Counted from the first letter of the stretch, positions 37,800 to 50,263 are shown. The stretch: DNA of 64,000 bases from Cyprinodon diabolis (GCA_030533445.1 CM060064.1:24678626-24742625); one strand, 5' to 3'. The notes: a model not told the origin generated them from the sequence alone. Numbers and translations: made by a program.

Positions 37800-40700
37800 A
37801 TGGGGAAAAAGCACAAGAAACATAAACCGGAATGGATAACAGTTGCTGGTACGCGCTTATATTATTTACCTTTAGCTTCAGGGTGTTACGCTTTTGTTGC
37901 AGCTAGCTTTTTATTAGCCCTCTTCTGTTATTATCAAAAATTGGGGATGCTATAGTTGTTTACAATGATATTTTTCATGCAGACACCATCTGCAAGAAAA
38001 AACTTGCAGTCTGTAATGTTGGTTATAATGTCTGAAACCTGAACAAAAAATGTACTATAGTTATTGTAATTATTAAAAGTTATATTTCAAAAAATTTTGA
38101 TAACAAGTCAGTATATTATTTTCTGCACTGCTTTTTAATATAGGATAAAAGTTGTTATAGTAACGAACGACTGAATGGATTTCTTGGTGTACCTACCAAT
38201 AATCGTTTTTTCAGAGATGTTGTGATTAAAGTTATGCTTTTTTTAATATCTTTTACACTTCTGCAGGTACATAAAGGAAACTAAGTATTTTGTAATTCAT
38301 GTTGTATAGGCAATTTGCTTTGTTATACTAATTATGCATAAAACTAACATAAGTTTTGGGTATCATCACTGCTCCTTGAATGTGCTGTAAGTTGTAAGAA
38401 AAATAGTTTTGTTTCTCACTTTTAATGTTCTGTTTTTGATTTGAATGATGCAATACACAACAATTGCACTACTAAGGTGTTAGACTCACATTTAATTCAA
38501 CATTACACAGCAGAGTAGATTATTCAGTTCACCTAATAAATGAAAAACTTTGGAAATTATCTGTTTTTTCGAACTTCAATGTACTTATACACAAAAATAC
38601 TGTATACTTGCGTATTAAACTGAAATGCTAAGCAATAACTATCGTTGCTGATGATGGAAGTAACCCCATAATAAGTTAATTAGAAACATGTATTTCAAAA
38701 TTCTGCGCTTTTCCATAAAATCCCTGCTACATAAATATAGGAAATGGTGACGTTTGATATTAAGTATATCAAAGTTAAAGGGGTTGATTAGTTTTTCAAA
38801 GCTTCGAACAGTTATGTTAAACGTCATATCATTGCTTCAGCTTAATTAGAAAGCATAACTTTAATAAAGTACTATGTATATTTACAATTTTTTAATTGAC
38901 TTAGCCTTCTCTATAGGCTTGGTGTAGAGTTCACTATAATGAACAGATTGATATTTCTGGGTCCCATTCTTCTTGCATATTAACGTCTGATTTGGTTGTA
39001 GACTTTGAGGACAAGGCTCTTGAGAAGCCCCTCAAGATCAAGCTCAAAGTAGGAGGAAGCGAGGTGACCGAGCTCTCTGGGTCAGGGCTCGACTACGACG
39101 ACAGGTCGGACCATGAGCGAGAGCGACATAAAGAGAAGAAGAAAAAGAAGAAGAAGAAGTCTGAGAAGGATAAAGACAAGTATGTAGACGAGGAGGAGAG
39201 AAGGCGTAGGAAGGTTAGTATGCAGCAGAACAGCACGCCATCCGTCAACTGGCTGTTTGATAAAATGTATGTTTTATTTTAACAGGAGGAGAAGAGGAAG
39301 AAGAGGGAGCGAGAGCAGAACGAATTAGAGGCAGCAGCTGCTGGTGTGGCACCAGTTGAACCATTTACTCTGCCGAAAAGCATAAACATAGGCTCAGAGG
39401 TGAGATGACCCAACCTTTTGGAGGATTAATGATCATTTATTTGAAGCCCTGTATATTAAGTTTTTATCTTATCAGCCTGAGGAGAAAAAGAGGAAGAAAG
39501 AGAAGTTCGAATTAGAACCTGAAGTGGAGGAGTTTCAGCCCACTGTGAAGGTGGAAGTGGAGCAGCCAGGAGACAGACCTGTTAGATCATGCCGCACACA
39601 ACAAGGCAGGAGGGAATCCTTATCCAAATTTCAGAAGGGGTTCCTCATACATGGGAAAATCAGTTTCTTAAAAGTATTTCTCTGTTTTTGTTGATGCAGA
39701 GAATGAGTCAACCCCTCGCCAACAACTGCTGGAACACTTTTTGAGGCAGCTGCAGAGGTGAGAAACAGTCATTTACTCCAAAGTTTATATCTCTCTAGGG
39801 GAGCTATGGTTGAATTCTAATAAAATCAAGTGAAACAAAAGTTCACCCAGAGTGAAAGAAGGTGTGAATGACGCCGTGACTGAATATATAATAGTGAGAG
39901 GTTCTTATCGTGTAGAAGGAATTTCCAATGTAGCAGAAGCCCAAACTATGCAAACATTTAGTGAGGAAACACAGTGTCAACATACAAACTAATGAGTTCC
40001 TGTTAGAAAAACTTTTTTTTATTTTGAGCTTGTTGTTTTTTCCAAATGTAACAGTTTGCACTCAGCATATTATCTGCCAAGCATATTAACAACAGATTAA
40101 AATGAGCTAGGATGAAACCAAATGCTTTCCTAAAGAGTCAAACCATTTTGAGCTTTGGACTTTCTTACAGCCTCATTAAGGGCATAAAAATGCATCAATT
40201 TGCATTTGTTGAGAGCAACATATGCTTAATAATGTGCTGTGTAATAGTGCTGCCTCCGACATCCAGTTTCATTCTCACAGTACTTATTTTGCCATCAGGG
40301 GCCTCATTAGCTTTTGGTGAACACTAGTTGACAGATAGAAACAATGCAGCAGCTCGTTATAAAGCTGTTTTATACAAAAGATGATTAGGGAAGATGAAGG
40401 GTGACATCCTCCAAATCTTCATCTTCTCATTAAGTCAAAAACTAGACTTGCTTCTAAAAAAAAACAATTCCAAACACATCTGCATTTCGGAACAGAATTC
40501 ACAAAACATGTCCATATTTATTATAATGATCTTCCAGAACCTGGGACAAGATAAGATCAAGGCCTTTCTGTTGGGACATTCTTCCAAGTCAGAAACCTTC
40601 TGCTGTTGCTTATTTGTTCTCAGGAAAGATCCCCATGGATTCTTTGCATTCCCAGTGACGGATGCAATCGCTCCCGGTTACTCGTCTATCATCAAACATC

Positions 40701-43700
40701 CCATGGACTTCAGCACGATGAAAGACAAGATCAGGAACAACGACTACAACACAGTGACTGAGTTCAAGGTGACAATACACTGATCAGACCTTGAAAAACA
40801 GCGACTATTTAGTTTGTGTGTGTCATCAAGAGAAATGAGGCCATATGCAAAGTTTTCTCCATGTGGTTTCTTTTAACCTTCAGGCGGACTTTAAACTGAT
40901 GTGTGACAACGCCATGGTGTATAACCGACCAGAAACGGTCTACTACAAAGCTGCTAAGAAACTACTTCATACAGGGTTCAAAATGATGAGTAAGGTAATA
41001 ATTTCCACCCAACTGAGAAAGCACAAGTGTTTCTTAACATGTCTCTAAAAATTAGGCCTCTCTGGACCTAAAAAGCTACTGTAGCAGTGAACAAAGTTCT
41101 GAAATCCTACCTGGTCGGTCATCTATTGCTAAAAAAATAAAGTGTCTTGAAACTTGCTTTGAATGAACTGCTCTTGAATATTATGATGTTTTGAGGCTGT
41201 ATTAACAGTATCAGTATGAGGAACAGAGGTTAAAAAATTATCGTTTGCATATTAAACATATGAGGCCTCACATGAATGATTAAGCTTCATTTTATTTTAA
41301 ATAAATAAATTCAACCAGAATTGTTTTAAAGAAATCTTGATCATTCAAGCAATGTTAGTGATGCAAAGGACAACATTGTGTGGAATATGTACACTTCAGG
41401 TCAATTTTTTTAAAACTTGAATGAGAAAGTCCGGGATTTGAAAACAAAAGGATGAAATAATTATACAGTGTTATAATGGTAGTAATTTACAGTAAAACAA
41501 CTGTTTGCCTTTTGTTTTATTTGTACAGGATCGCCTCCTGGCCCTGAAACGCAGCATGTCCTTCATGCAGGACATGGATTTCACACAGCAGGCAGCTATT
41601 TTAGGAGACGAAGACCTGACCGCTGATCTCCCTCCTCCAGAAACGATCCCCCTCCCTGTGGAATCTGCGAAAAAGTCCAGAAAACAACCGGCTAAAGACA
41701 TCAAGTCAGTCCCCAGGTTTTTCCCCCACATCTAACTGTAATGTCACGCTGACCATTAGAAGAGCTGAAACGTTCGGTGAATCTATCTTCAGTATAGCAG
41801 CATCACATCTGTCTCCTCAGCTACCTGTTTGAGCCAGAGGGAAACGCATGCAGCCTGACTGACAGCACAGCAGAGGAACATGTTCTGGCTCTGGTGGAAC
41901 ATTCTGCAGATGAAGCTCGTGATCGCATCAACAGATACATGCCGAGCTCCAAGGTCGGTCACATTTGCTCTTGTTTATGCAGCACATAACTAACGGTTGT
42001 CTGTATAAACTCTACTTCTCTCGCCATATGAGATGGCTTAAAACTGTGCTGTTTGAAGAGCGTACATCTTTCTGTGTTTTCAGATGGGTTATTTACGTAA
42101 AGAGTCAGACGGCACTCTGCTCTATACGGTCGTAAACCAACTTGACCCTGATGCTGAAGGTTTGCTCTTATTTGAGATGGTTGTTTAAAACCCCTGTGTT
42201 TTTGAACACATTGCATCTACAATGATATGATTGGAGATGGATGGATGAGAAGGAAAATATTAGCTCTTTTGGTTTGTTTTGCAGAAGAGGAGACCCATAA
42301 AGTGGATCTGAGTTCTCTATCCAACAAGCTTTTACCAGGACTAACAACTTTAGGGTTCAAAGATGACAGGAGACACAAAGGTACATCTTTTTTGTTAATT
42401 TTAGTCATGCAGGGTATTCGTCTCATCTTATAATTTATTAGAATCAAAAATTCAAGTGTCCAAACCTAAGTGTTTGTTTTTGTGTAGTTACGTTTCTGAG
42501 CAGCGCTTACAACATCCAGAGCCTTCAGAAAAACTCAGTCTTTCCAGACCTGCAGTCCGACGAGACGGAGATGCTGTATTCAGCATACGGAGATGAGACG
42601 GGGGTGCAGTGTGCTCTGAGGTAGAGAGAAACAAATCCAGCTGTGATAATCGACATTTTTAGTTCATACTGTCTGCAGTTAGAGTCAGCCTTGTTCTTTT
42701 CTTTTTTTTTCAGCATACAGGATTTTGTGAAGGGCTGTGGAGGCGTCACTAAGCGTTGGGTCGATGAACTTCTGGACAAGATGACTGGAGGCGATCATTC
42801 AAAAGCTGTCAGTCAGATTCGACAGGTGCAGTGCTTTTTAATCTGCTGCTTTAAAAATGTTGTTTCAGGCAGCTTTGTTGGATCTTTGTTTGCTTTCTGT
42901 GTAAAACATATTTTATATTGCAGAAAAGAAACATAATGTTGATACCTGATGAAAACAAGTCCAACATCTGTGACATGCAGGTATCTTCATACTCATCGGT
43001 CTCTCATAGATGTTCTCTTAAAATATGAAATATCTGACTAAAACTTTTTTTTTTTAAATGTTGTTATCCAGATGTCAGACAGCACTGGCCTTGGCGAAAG
43101 CAGCTCAGTGATGGACTTCATATCAATGAAGAACTACCCAGATATGTCCCTGGATATTTCTATGCTCAACCCATTAGGTGAGTATTTTTCTTCAATAATC
43201 TGTTAATGTAGTCACATGTGCAGCAGTGTCGGCGTCCTAATCTCTCCAAATCACCCAGGTTAGCAAAATAGTATTTTTGTAAACATTATCTAATGATTTT
43301 AGCTGGAAAAGATGAGAGGCAGCAGCAGTGGGGGAGTTACACCCGGATTCCACATCCTCTGCTTTTGTACGTGTCCGCTCCATACCAATGCAGACCGTCT
43401 CTGTGAGTTGGTAAAAAGCTACACCTCTGGATTCAGAAAGCTGGAAAAGAGCATGCATTAGCGGTCCAACTAGAGCCACGTGTAGTGGAGAGGAACAGAA
43501 CGTTGGGGTTGTTTCGTATTGCTGACGGTGGATGTCAGAGTGCGGGAGGGTGGATGGTGAGGTTTGAAGTAGTCACAGAGATTGTTGAACCGTTCTGGTA
43601 AATTAACCCAACACCAAAGTTACTGCTTTAGGCGGAGGTGTGAGAAGCAAACAAAGAGGATGTGCAATCAGGATCCCCACTAATTGACTCGGATCAATGG

Positions 43701-46700
43701 TCCGCAGGCCTTTCAATTTTTTGTGTTTTATTTTTTCTCTGAAGCCAGTTAAACCTGTGGTCCATAGGCCTGCATCTTGAATCTTTTATTTATTTTTTTA
43801 GGTATATTGAAAATTAGAAAAATATCCAGAGTGTGAGTTAGGATAGATATGTAATGCCTTAAAGGAATAGTACACCCAAAACATGATTAGCCTTCATTTT
43901 CTACTCACCCCCATGCTGAACAACACTCTGGAGTATTTTTTTGATATCTCAAATGCATCTGGAGATCTGGGAGGCTTCTTGCTGTCTGCTGACATTCAAA
44001 TAATGGAGGTCTATGGTGCCCGAGGCAGAAAGGTCCATAAAAGTCCACAAAAAACGTGTCAATATTCCTCCATACTGCTCGTCCAATGTATTCCATTTCC
44101 TGATTCCTGATTTCCTAAAAGTGCACGCCTGCGAGTTCACGAGCCTACGGAAACTGCGGCAGACCAAGCCAGATGAAAGTGCGCATTCAGCGTCTGCTCT
44201 TGATAATGCAAGCTTAGAAGAAGAAATTTGCTGTTTACCTGTGCAAAGAAAGAAACAACGAAAGAAAAATGTCTGAGGACTTCAGTGTTGAGGAAGAGCA
44301 TGAGTTCTTTGCCGAGCTGAATGCGCACTTTCATCTGGTTTGGTCTGCCACGGTTTCCGTAGGCTCGTGAACTCGCAGGCGCGCGCTTTCAGGAAATCCT
44401 ATACACTACTGTTTATGCTCTAAAAACATTCTAAATGACTTCGTTTCGAGTAAATTATGGACCCTACCCACTCAGGACACTTGGAATACATTGGACGAGC
44501 AGTATGGAGGAATATTGACACGTTTTTTGTGGACTTTTATGGACCTTTCTGCCTCGGGCACCATAGACCTCCATTATTTGAATGTCAGCAGACAGCAAGA
44601 AGCCTCCCAGATCTCCAGATGCATTTGAGATATCAAAAAGGTACTCCAGAGTGTTGTTCAGCATGGGGGTGAGTAGAAAATGAAGGCTAATCATGTTTTG
44701 GGTGTACTATTCCTTTAATTTTTGTTGGATACAAAAGTTCTGCCTTCATCAGAGAACCTGCAATGTATTATATTTGTGAAACAAACAAGAGAATAGGTAG
44801 TTTAGATCCGTGGCATCCAACCTATTTTAACGCTACAGACTGGTTTAATGTTAGACAATATTTTCTGGGATAACCCGATCTTTAGCTGTAGTACTCTCTG
44901 GTCACTATCCCTTTTAAAATAAGGCACCACAAAAACAAAGTGCATAAAGAAACAGTCTATTAACTAGTCAAAATAGCAGTGAATTAGTGGGAGCCCTGAG
45001 CTTGTTTTGCTGCAATGAGACGTTGGGTCGTTTAAAGCGGGAGGTATCACTTGTTTTTCGGTGTCGTGGCTGACATACGTCAACAGTGAGTCAGAATGTA
45101 ACACCATTCAGGCTCAGAAAATAAATCAGCAGTGATGGGACTAACGGCGTTGAAAGTAACGGCGTTACTAACACCGTTACCTTGTTTTAGTAAGGAGTAA
45201 TCTAACTAATTACTTTGACTGTAACTATAACGCAGTTACCATTGCAAACACCCCGTTACTGCGCGTTACTCAGGTCGCACAATGAACCTTTTTTCATGAT
45301 AGGACTCGTGCGCAGCTGCGTGAAGCTGACACCCCACCCACGTCAAAAAACTCTGCAAATAGACTGAATGGTTAGTGCAACGTTAGTGCAGATTTGTGCA
45401 GAAAAAAATATTGTTTGTGCTACTTTTGTTTAAGAGATATTAAAGATTATTTTTTAGGTCATCCAGAGGTGCGCGCCTTGTCATGAGAGAGGGGAGGATG
45501 GCTGATGTATAGTGAGATTCCGTCTGTCAGTTGGGTAGGTGGGTGTTTCTGCTGGCGGGTGTTAACGTACAGCACACACAGAGAGATGGAGAGTGAGGAT
45601 GGAACAGAAAAAACAGCGTTTTCCACATGGAAATACCGGTCGAGCTGCGTTTCCCCACCACATAACGGTTTCCTCTGCATCTCCGCACAGCGCAGGCGGC
45701 AAGAGTCACCGCGCAAGCGACAGGAAACGCACATGCTCGCTAAAGGTGTGCCACAGTCGCCCTGTGCTCGCGCCACAGGAGAACTGTGGAGAGCGTGAAC
45801 GATCAAATGAAAGGGAGAAATCTGGATGGATGGATGGATGGATGGATGGATGGATGGATGATGGATGGATGGATGGATGGATGGATGGATACTCTGACTT
45901 TTCAACCTACTGTATTTTTTATTTTAAACATTATTTGATGGCCTTTGTGGCAGGGATAGAGATCCATATTTTATGTCACACACAGAGTATACATCTAGAT
46001 AGATAGATGGATAGATAGATGTTGCAGTATCTATAACAACCCAAACACACAGGATTTCAGAATTAGACATCCCCAGTTATTAATTTCATATACTCACAAG
46101 ATCTGAATGCCCTGTTAAAAAACTTCACATCGCGTTCCCCCCTGATGTCATTTACGTTGAGTTGCAATAAATGCTAAACTCTCTGCAGGTTCTTGTCTTT
46201 GTCGTCCTCTCTATTCAGCTGGCTTTGGAAACACACGGCGAGAAGGTGGGGGCTGGGTGGTGAGGGTTACGGGGGCGAGAAACGCAAGAGTAACGCAATA
46301 GTTACTCTTACTAGTAACTAGTTACTTTTATTGTGGAGTAACTCAGTTAGTAACTCAGTTACTTTTTGGGAGTAGTAACTAGTAACTATAACAAATTACT
46401 TTTTCAAAGTAACGTGCCCAACACTGTAAATCAGTTGGAAATAATGAAAGTTATTTATTGTTTTTGTCCAGCCCTGAACCAATTGATAAATGGACCCCTA
46501 CCAGACAGGGACCTGGGGGTTGGGGCTAACTGCTTTACATAACAGAAAATAAAAAATGATACCAGGTAGAAAAAGCCTGATCTGTGCTACGATTTCATTA
46601 GTTTCAACAAACGGCAGTAACATGTCCTCTTCATGATTAACATCCTCCACATGTAGCCTCTTTTCCTTGTGGATTTAAACCTACTCTCACCTTTACATCA

Positions 46701-47043
46701 ACAGGTAAAAGTGTCAAAAAGGAGCCAGGGAACGAAGAAGGCCACCAGCACTATGATGACGCTGATAAACTCCTGCAGGAGTTCCAGGAGGCTCAGGTTG
46801 AAAGAGTTTGCTCCCGACCCTCATCCAACCTCTCCTCGCTTTCAAACGCTTCTGAAAGAGACCAACACCACTTAGGTATTTACAAGACATGCAACATAAA
46901 TTCTTTAGTCGTTTTGGAAGTTAAAATTTCCTGCATCCACAGGGAGTCCATCTCACCTGGGTGTTGGAGACCATTCGGAAATGGTTCACGATCCGTACGA
47001 GTTCCTGCAGTCTCCAGAGCCAGAGGGCTCCGCCAACAGCTGA
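37800..47043 (+). CDS. brd9: Bromodomain-containing protein 9 (BRD9)
   Basis: BRD9 is the acetyl-lysine-reading subunit specific to the non-canonical BAF (SWI/SNF) remodelling complex in the nucleus. Seventeen coding exons join in frame (1980 nt, 659 aa; human is about 597): 37800-37848, 39002-39213, 39286-39399, 39476-39605, 39700-39757, 40624-40768, 40884-40994, 41529-41704, 41821-41953, 42084-42159, 42285-42380, 42488-42620, 42714-42825, 42924-42980, 43072-43177, 46705-46875, 46943-47043. The protein opens MGKKHKKHK, then [14 protein letters not shown] and a Lys-rich tract near residues 60-75. The bromodomain (about 172-273) has HGFFAFPV, the acetyl-lysine-binding Asn250 in VYNRPET and Tyr256. 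The BRD7/9-type C-terminal region has [19 protein letters not shown] and ends [11 protein letters not shown]. Exon 3 adds an Ala-rich insert absent from the human form I recall. Intron 4 begins with GC instead of GT. Confidence 0.96.
43859..44718. mobile_element. Foldback DNA element in brd9 intron 15
   Basis: Two long inverted arms run from TTAAAGGAATAGTACACCC at the left to its complement at the right. The left arm covers about 43859-44193 and the right arm about 44316-44718, with a roughly 120-bp unpaired centre. Near-identity over the outer 240 bases is evident. The right arm holds about 90 extra bases (near 44400-44490) absent from the left. TTAA at the ends may be the target site. Confidence 0.92.
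45130..46426. mobile_element. 1.3-kb non-autonomous hAT element in brd9 intron 15
   Basis: A perfect 8-bp target duplication TAAATCAG flanks it (45122-45129 and 46427-46434). Ends are CAGTGATGGGAC and CAGTGTTGGGCACGTTACTT (read inward), with TAAC-rich subterminal repeats (AGTAACTAGTTAC) as in hAT families. No transposase is recognisable. A GGAT microsatellite lies inside. Confidence 0.93.
45824..45890 (+). repeat. (GGAT)n microsatellite
   Basis: About 16 GGAT units with one ATG interruption near 45859, inside the hAT element. A shorter GATA tract follows at about 45995-46020. Confidence 0.97.
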
Positions 47044-47187
47044 TCACCCACACAGACCATCTGTTATGAGTTCTCTACTAATGAAAGACCACTGTGGCAG
47101 ATGGTTCTTCACATTTCTTTAAGACTGACCATTGGTGTACAGACTGTATTGTGTTTATATGTTTTTGTAACAAGGCAGCCCTTTGAG

Positions 47188-47193
47188 AATAAA
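47188..47193 (+). promoter_or_regulatory. brd9 polyadenylation signal
   Basis: AATAAA lies 145 bases after the brd9 TGA, with GT-rich sequence just downstream (TGTATGTATGTTG). The 3' UTR is probably short, leaving about 440 bases before the zdhhc11 promoter motif. Confidence 0.7.
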
Positions 47194-47599
47194 TACTTGC
47201 AATGTATGTATGTTGTCATGAATTATTTCTATGCATCTGTGTTGTGCTAAAGTAAAGTAACATGCAAGGTGTTACTGGTACACAGATAATTATAGTTTAT
47301 TTACAGTAAAGAAAGCAGATGTAGAGACCCTTGAATGACGTCAAGTTTAATCATATTAAAGGCTTTAAATAAATAAATAAAAAAAGCTACATTTGTGGGC
47401 TATCAATTAAAGGAAGTGAAAGCATGGAACCGTTTGTGCTGCATATATTTGCATGCCTGTTAGAAAAGAGATTGCACTGAAATGATAAACGAGTTTAAAC
47501 TTTGAAAGCAGAAAATGTCCTCGTGCCTTTAAGGGGAAACAAAGATATAAAGTATAACAAAAAAATAAATACTGTTAAAAGATCACTTTAGCTGTTTTG

Positions 47600-47934
47600 G
47601 ATTAGAGAACAACAGAAATGGAGCTGATGAAAGGAGCCGCCCTGCGCATGCGCACCACGCACGTTACCATAGCGCTCCTGAGACCTGCTGAGGGAGGCGA
47701 TTTAACTTTTGACTGCTCTTCCTACAAGGCAAGGGCTTAAAAACCTTTGAATTGAATCTGAATTTTCTTTTTTATAAATATTCTGTGTGATTTCACATAA
47801 TGTGAACGTAAACTGCTGACGTGACGTACCTGCTCAGCCAATAAACAACAAAAAAAACACCTCAAGGATATGCGGTGGAAATCTCCTTTTGCGTTTGTAA
47901 CTGGACTTTTTATGGTGGTTTTCCCCGGAAAACG
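47600..47934 (+). promoter_or_regulatory. zdhhc11 promoter and non-coding first exon
   Basis: A perfect NRF1-type palindrome TGCGCATGCGCA occupies 47643-47654 in a locally CpG-rich patch. A strong donor (AACG|GTAAGT) at 47934/47935 would splice to the acceptor just before the zdhhc11 ATG at 50264, so 47.65-47.93 kb is read as promoter plus 5' UTR exon. This exon contains ATG at 47870 and a 21-codon open stretch, described as an upstream ORF in the findings. The transcription start is not known. Confidence 0.55.
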
Positions 47935-48667
47935 GTAAGTCACACATTCTAGTTAAAATTTCAATGAATAATTGCGTGTTTTGTTGGCGTTGGTGGATGT
48001 TTTTGATAGGTTCAACAAAGTTGTTTGTGTTAAAAACATTAAAGTTGCAGACAAACAGAGGAAAAAACCCAAATGTTCCTGGATGATGGGGATATGTGAA
48101 GGAAAAGGTCAGAATATTTGAATAGGGAAATTTTTACAAGATTAACAAATAGTCTGACCTGGATATGTTTAAAATGCATTTCTAAATATATCTGTGCAGT
48201 TTTATTGAGGACGTGGTTTCTGAAAGAGGGACGTTAACTTTGTGCAACTCTTTAGGCCAGCTGTTTCCTGAACGCCTTCCTCAATTATCCCTTATTGTAG
48301 ATTCTGTTGCTTCTCTTAAATACAGTTTTTATCTTAAAACTTAACCTCCAGTTAGTTCTCAAAGTAAATGCACAGGATACCATAAAAGATGATGTTACTT
48401 GTTAACTGTTGGATAGTCTGTTGTTGGTTTGCTTGTTTTGCAATTTTGTTGTAAATTAATAAAGATAAGCAACCCCCCCCCAACAAACACACACACACAC
48501 CAAAAACAGCTTTCACACAGATATGCCTCTGATGACAAAAGCATGAAGCAGTTTCTGCTTGTATTTTATTATATTTTATTTGTTTGTTTTTTTTCACAAT
48601 TTTTAAATTAAAATTAAATTTTAGGCGTGTTTACAAGCTAAAAAAAAAATTATTTTTTTTATTTTTG

Positions 48668-48975
48668 CATAGAGGGTAGCCTGGGGTCTTCCTTCATGGA
48701 GTTTGCATGTTCTCCCTGAGCTTTTGTGGGTTCTCTCCGGGTACTCCGGCTTCCTCCCACAGTCCAAAAACATGACTTGGGTTAATTGGCTTCTCTAGAT
48801 TCTCCTTAGGTGTGAGTGTGTGCATGAATGGTTGTGTGTCCTGTGTTGTCCTGTGATAGACTGGCGACCTGTCTAGGGTGCACCCTGCCTCTCGCCCGTT
48901 GACAGCTGCAGATAGGCACCAGTTAAGGAACCCCTTCCGACCCCAGCAGGAATGACAGAAGATGGATGGATATAA
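48668..48975 (+). mobile_element. Common teleost interspersed repeat (LINE-type), copy 2
   Basis: Reverse-complement match of the 14.7-kb copy: GGAGTTTGCATGTTCTCCCTG, GGTTCTCTCCGGGTACTCCG and CCTGTCTAGGGTGCACCCTG, ending in GATGGATGGATA. It lies in the zdhhc11 5' intron. Confidence 0.75.
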
Positions 48976-49676
48976 AACATTTCAGTGGTTTGTAAAGATA
49001 ACCATCACAGACTGGGATACCAGCATTCCACTGTCAAAGATTTAAAGCGATAATTATGAGCATCACAGTGATTTTTGAAATTCAAACCGCTGCTTCATGG
49101 TCTGTTACTTGAAAGACCTTTTGAACCCAAGCTTATGTATTCATTAACCCCAAAATGCATACACCTGCAGTACATGTTGATGGTGCATCAAGGAATTTAC
49201 TGTTGACAAGAATTTGCAAAATTCCTATTTGATCAAGGCCCCTTAGCGCGTCATATCTTAGAGGCCTTTAGATATTAGATTGTCAGAAATTCTAATACTC
49301 ATCATTTGTGATACAAGACTTTGCAGACAAAAGCATTCTTAGACATGGAGTAAGAAGAATCCATGGATCATTTTTCTTTTACTTCCCGCTGCACCTGATA
49401 TTTCGCTCAGAAGAACAATAAAGGAATATTCTAAGGAACAGTTATTTTTCTACAGCTGGTCTGTGATCCCAGGCTATTTAACTATCTGTTAAACTGTGTG
49501 CCCTGCATGACGTTTCCTCAATTGGGCAAATTGGCTTTTTCTGAAATGTTGGAAAACATTTAGATATTTGTGGATTTTTCTTAGCAGCAAGAATCAGCTC
49601 CCATCCCGGGCTTCTGATTGGTGCCTCTCTAATATTTCTGTCCTGAATCTGAACACGGACCTCCAGATATTGGGGG

Positions 49677-49912
49677 GAGTGATGGCCTAGTGGTTAGGGC
49701 ATAGAGCTTGGAATCCTTAAGTTCTGAGTTTGAGCCCCACTTCCACAGACAGCCACTCTGGGTCCCTGAACCAGAGTGGCCCTTTACCCCACACTGCTCC
49801 ACTGTCGCTGCACAATGGCAAACCCACTGCTCCCCAAGGGGATGGGTTAAATACAGAGTGTTCATTTTGTTGCTCTATACTTGTGACAGTGTAATGACAA
49901 TAAACGCTTGAA
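49677..49912 (+). mobile_element. tRNA-derived SINE in the zdhhc11 5' intron
   Basis: The head TGATGGCCTAGTGGTTAGGG has an A box, and GTTCTGAGTTTGAGCCCC supplies a degenerate B box. The tail ends TAATGACAATAAACGC. It is the same family as the copy at 34184-34420 but in the opposite orientation. A G homopolymer of about 25 bases starts just after (49915-49939). Confidence 0.87.
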
Positions 49913-50198
49913 AAGGGGGGGGGGGGGGGGGGGGGGGGGAGTTTTTTTTTTTTTCTCTATTTCTGTGAAAGAATACACATCATTGATATGTCTTTAATTG
50001 TACATTACATATTTATGTTGGTTTCCGTTCTTTTTATTCCCATATAAGCTGAACATGGGCTAGTGTGTCATCCATTCCTCTAATAGCCAAAGTAGCAGGC
50101 ACAGCTCCATTGGTCACTAGTTGAACTTTCGGTGTCCTTATCATCAGCTCATTTTCCTAACTCATTTCCCCAGCAAATAGGCTTATACTCTGCTGTAG

Positions 50199-50199
<1 letters not shown>

Positions 50200-50233
<34 letters not shown>

Positions 50234-50234
50234 C
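50200..50234 (+). repeat. (GT)n(AT)n microsatellite next to zdhhc11 exon 2
   Basis: A compound GT then AT repeat ends about 30 bases before the exon-2 acceptor, inside the expected branch-point region. Confidence 0.95.
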
Positions 50235-50263
50235 TACAAGCCTGCTGTTATTCTCCTCTCCAG

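Noticed and set aside
37844..39001. Extra brd9 exon within the 1.15-kb first intron
   Set aside because: Exons 1 and 2 join in phase to give the expected [17 protein letters not shown] sequence; nothing conserved lies between.
46669..46875. Separate small ORF starting at 46669
   Set aside because: Most of it is brd9 exon 16 in a different frame; the brd9 frame gives the conserved [20 protein letters not shown].
49677..49760. A functional tRNA gene
   Set aside because: The A and B boxes are present, but the cloverleaf does not close and the segment continues into a SINE body shared with another copy.
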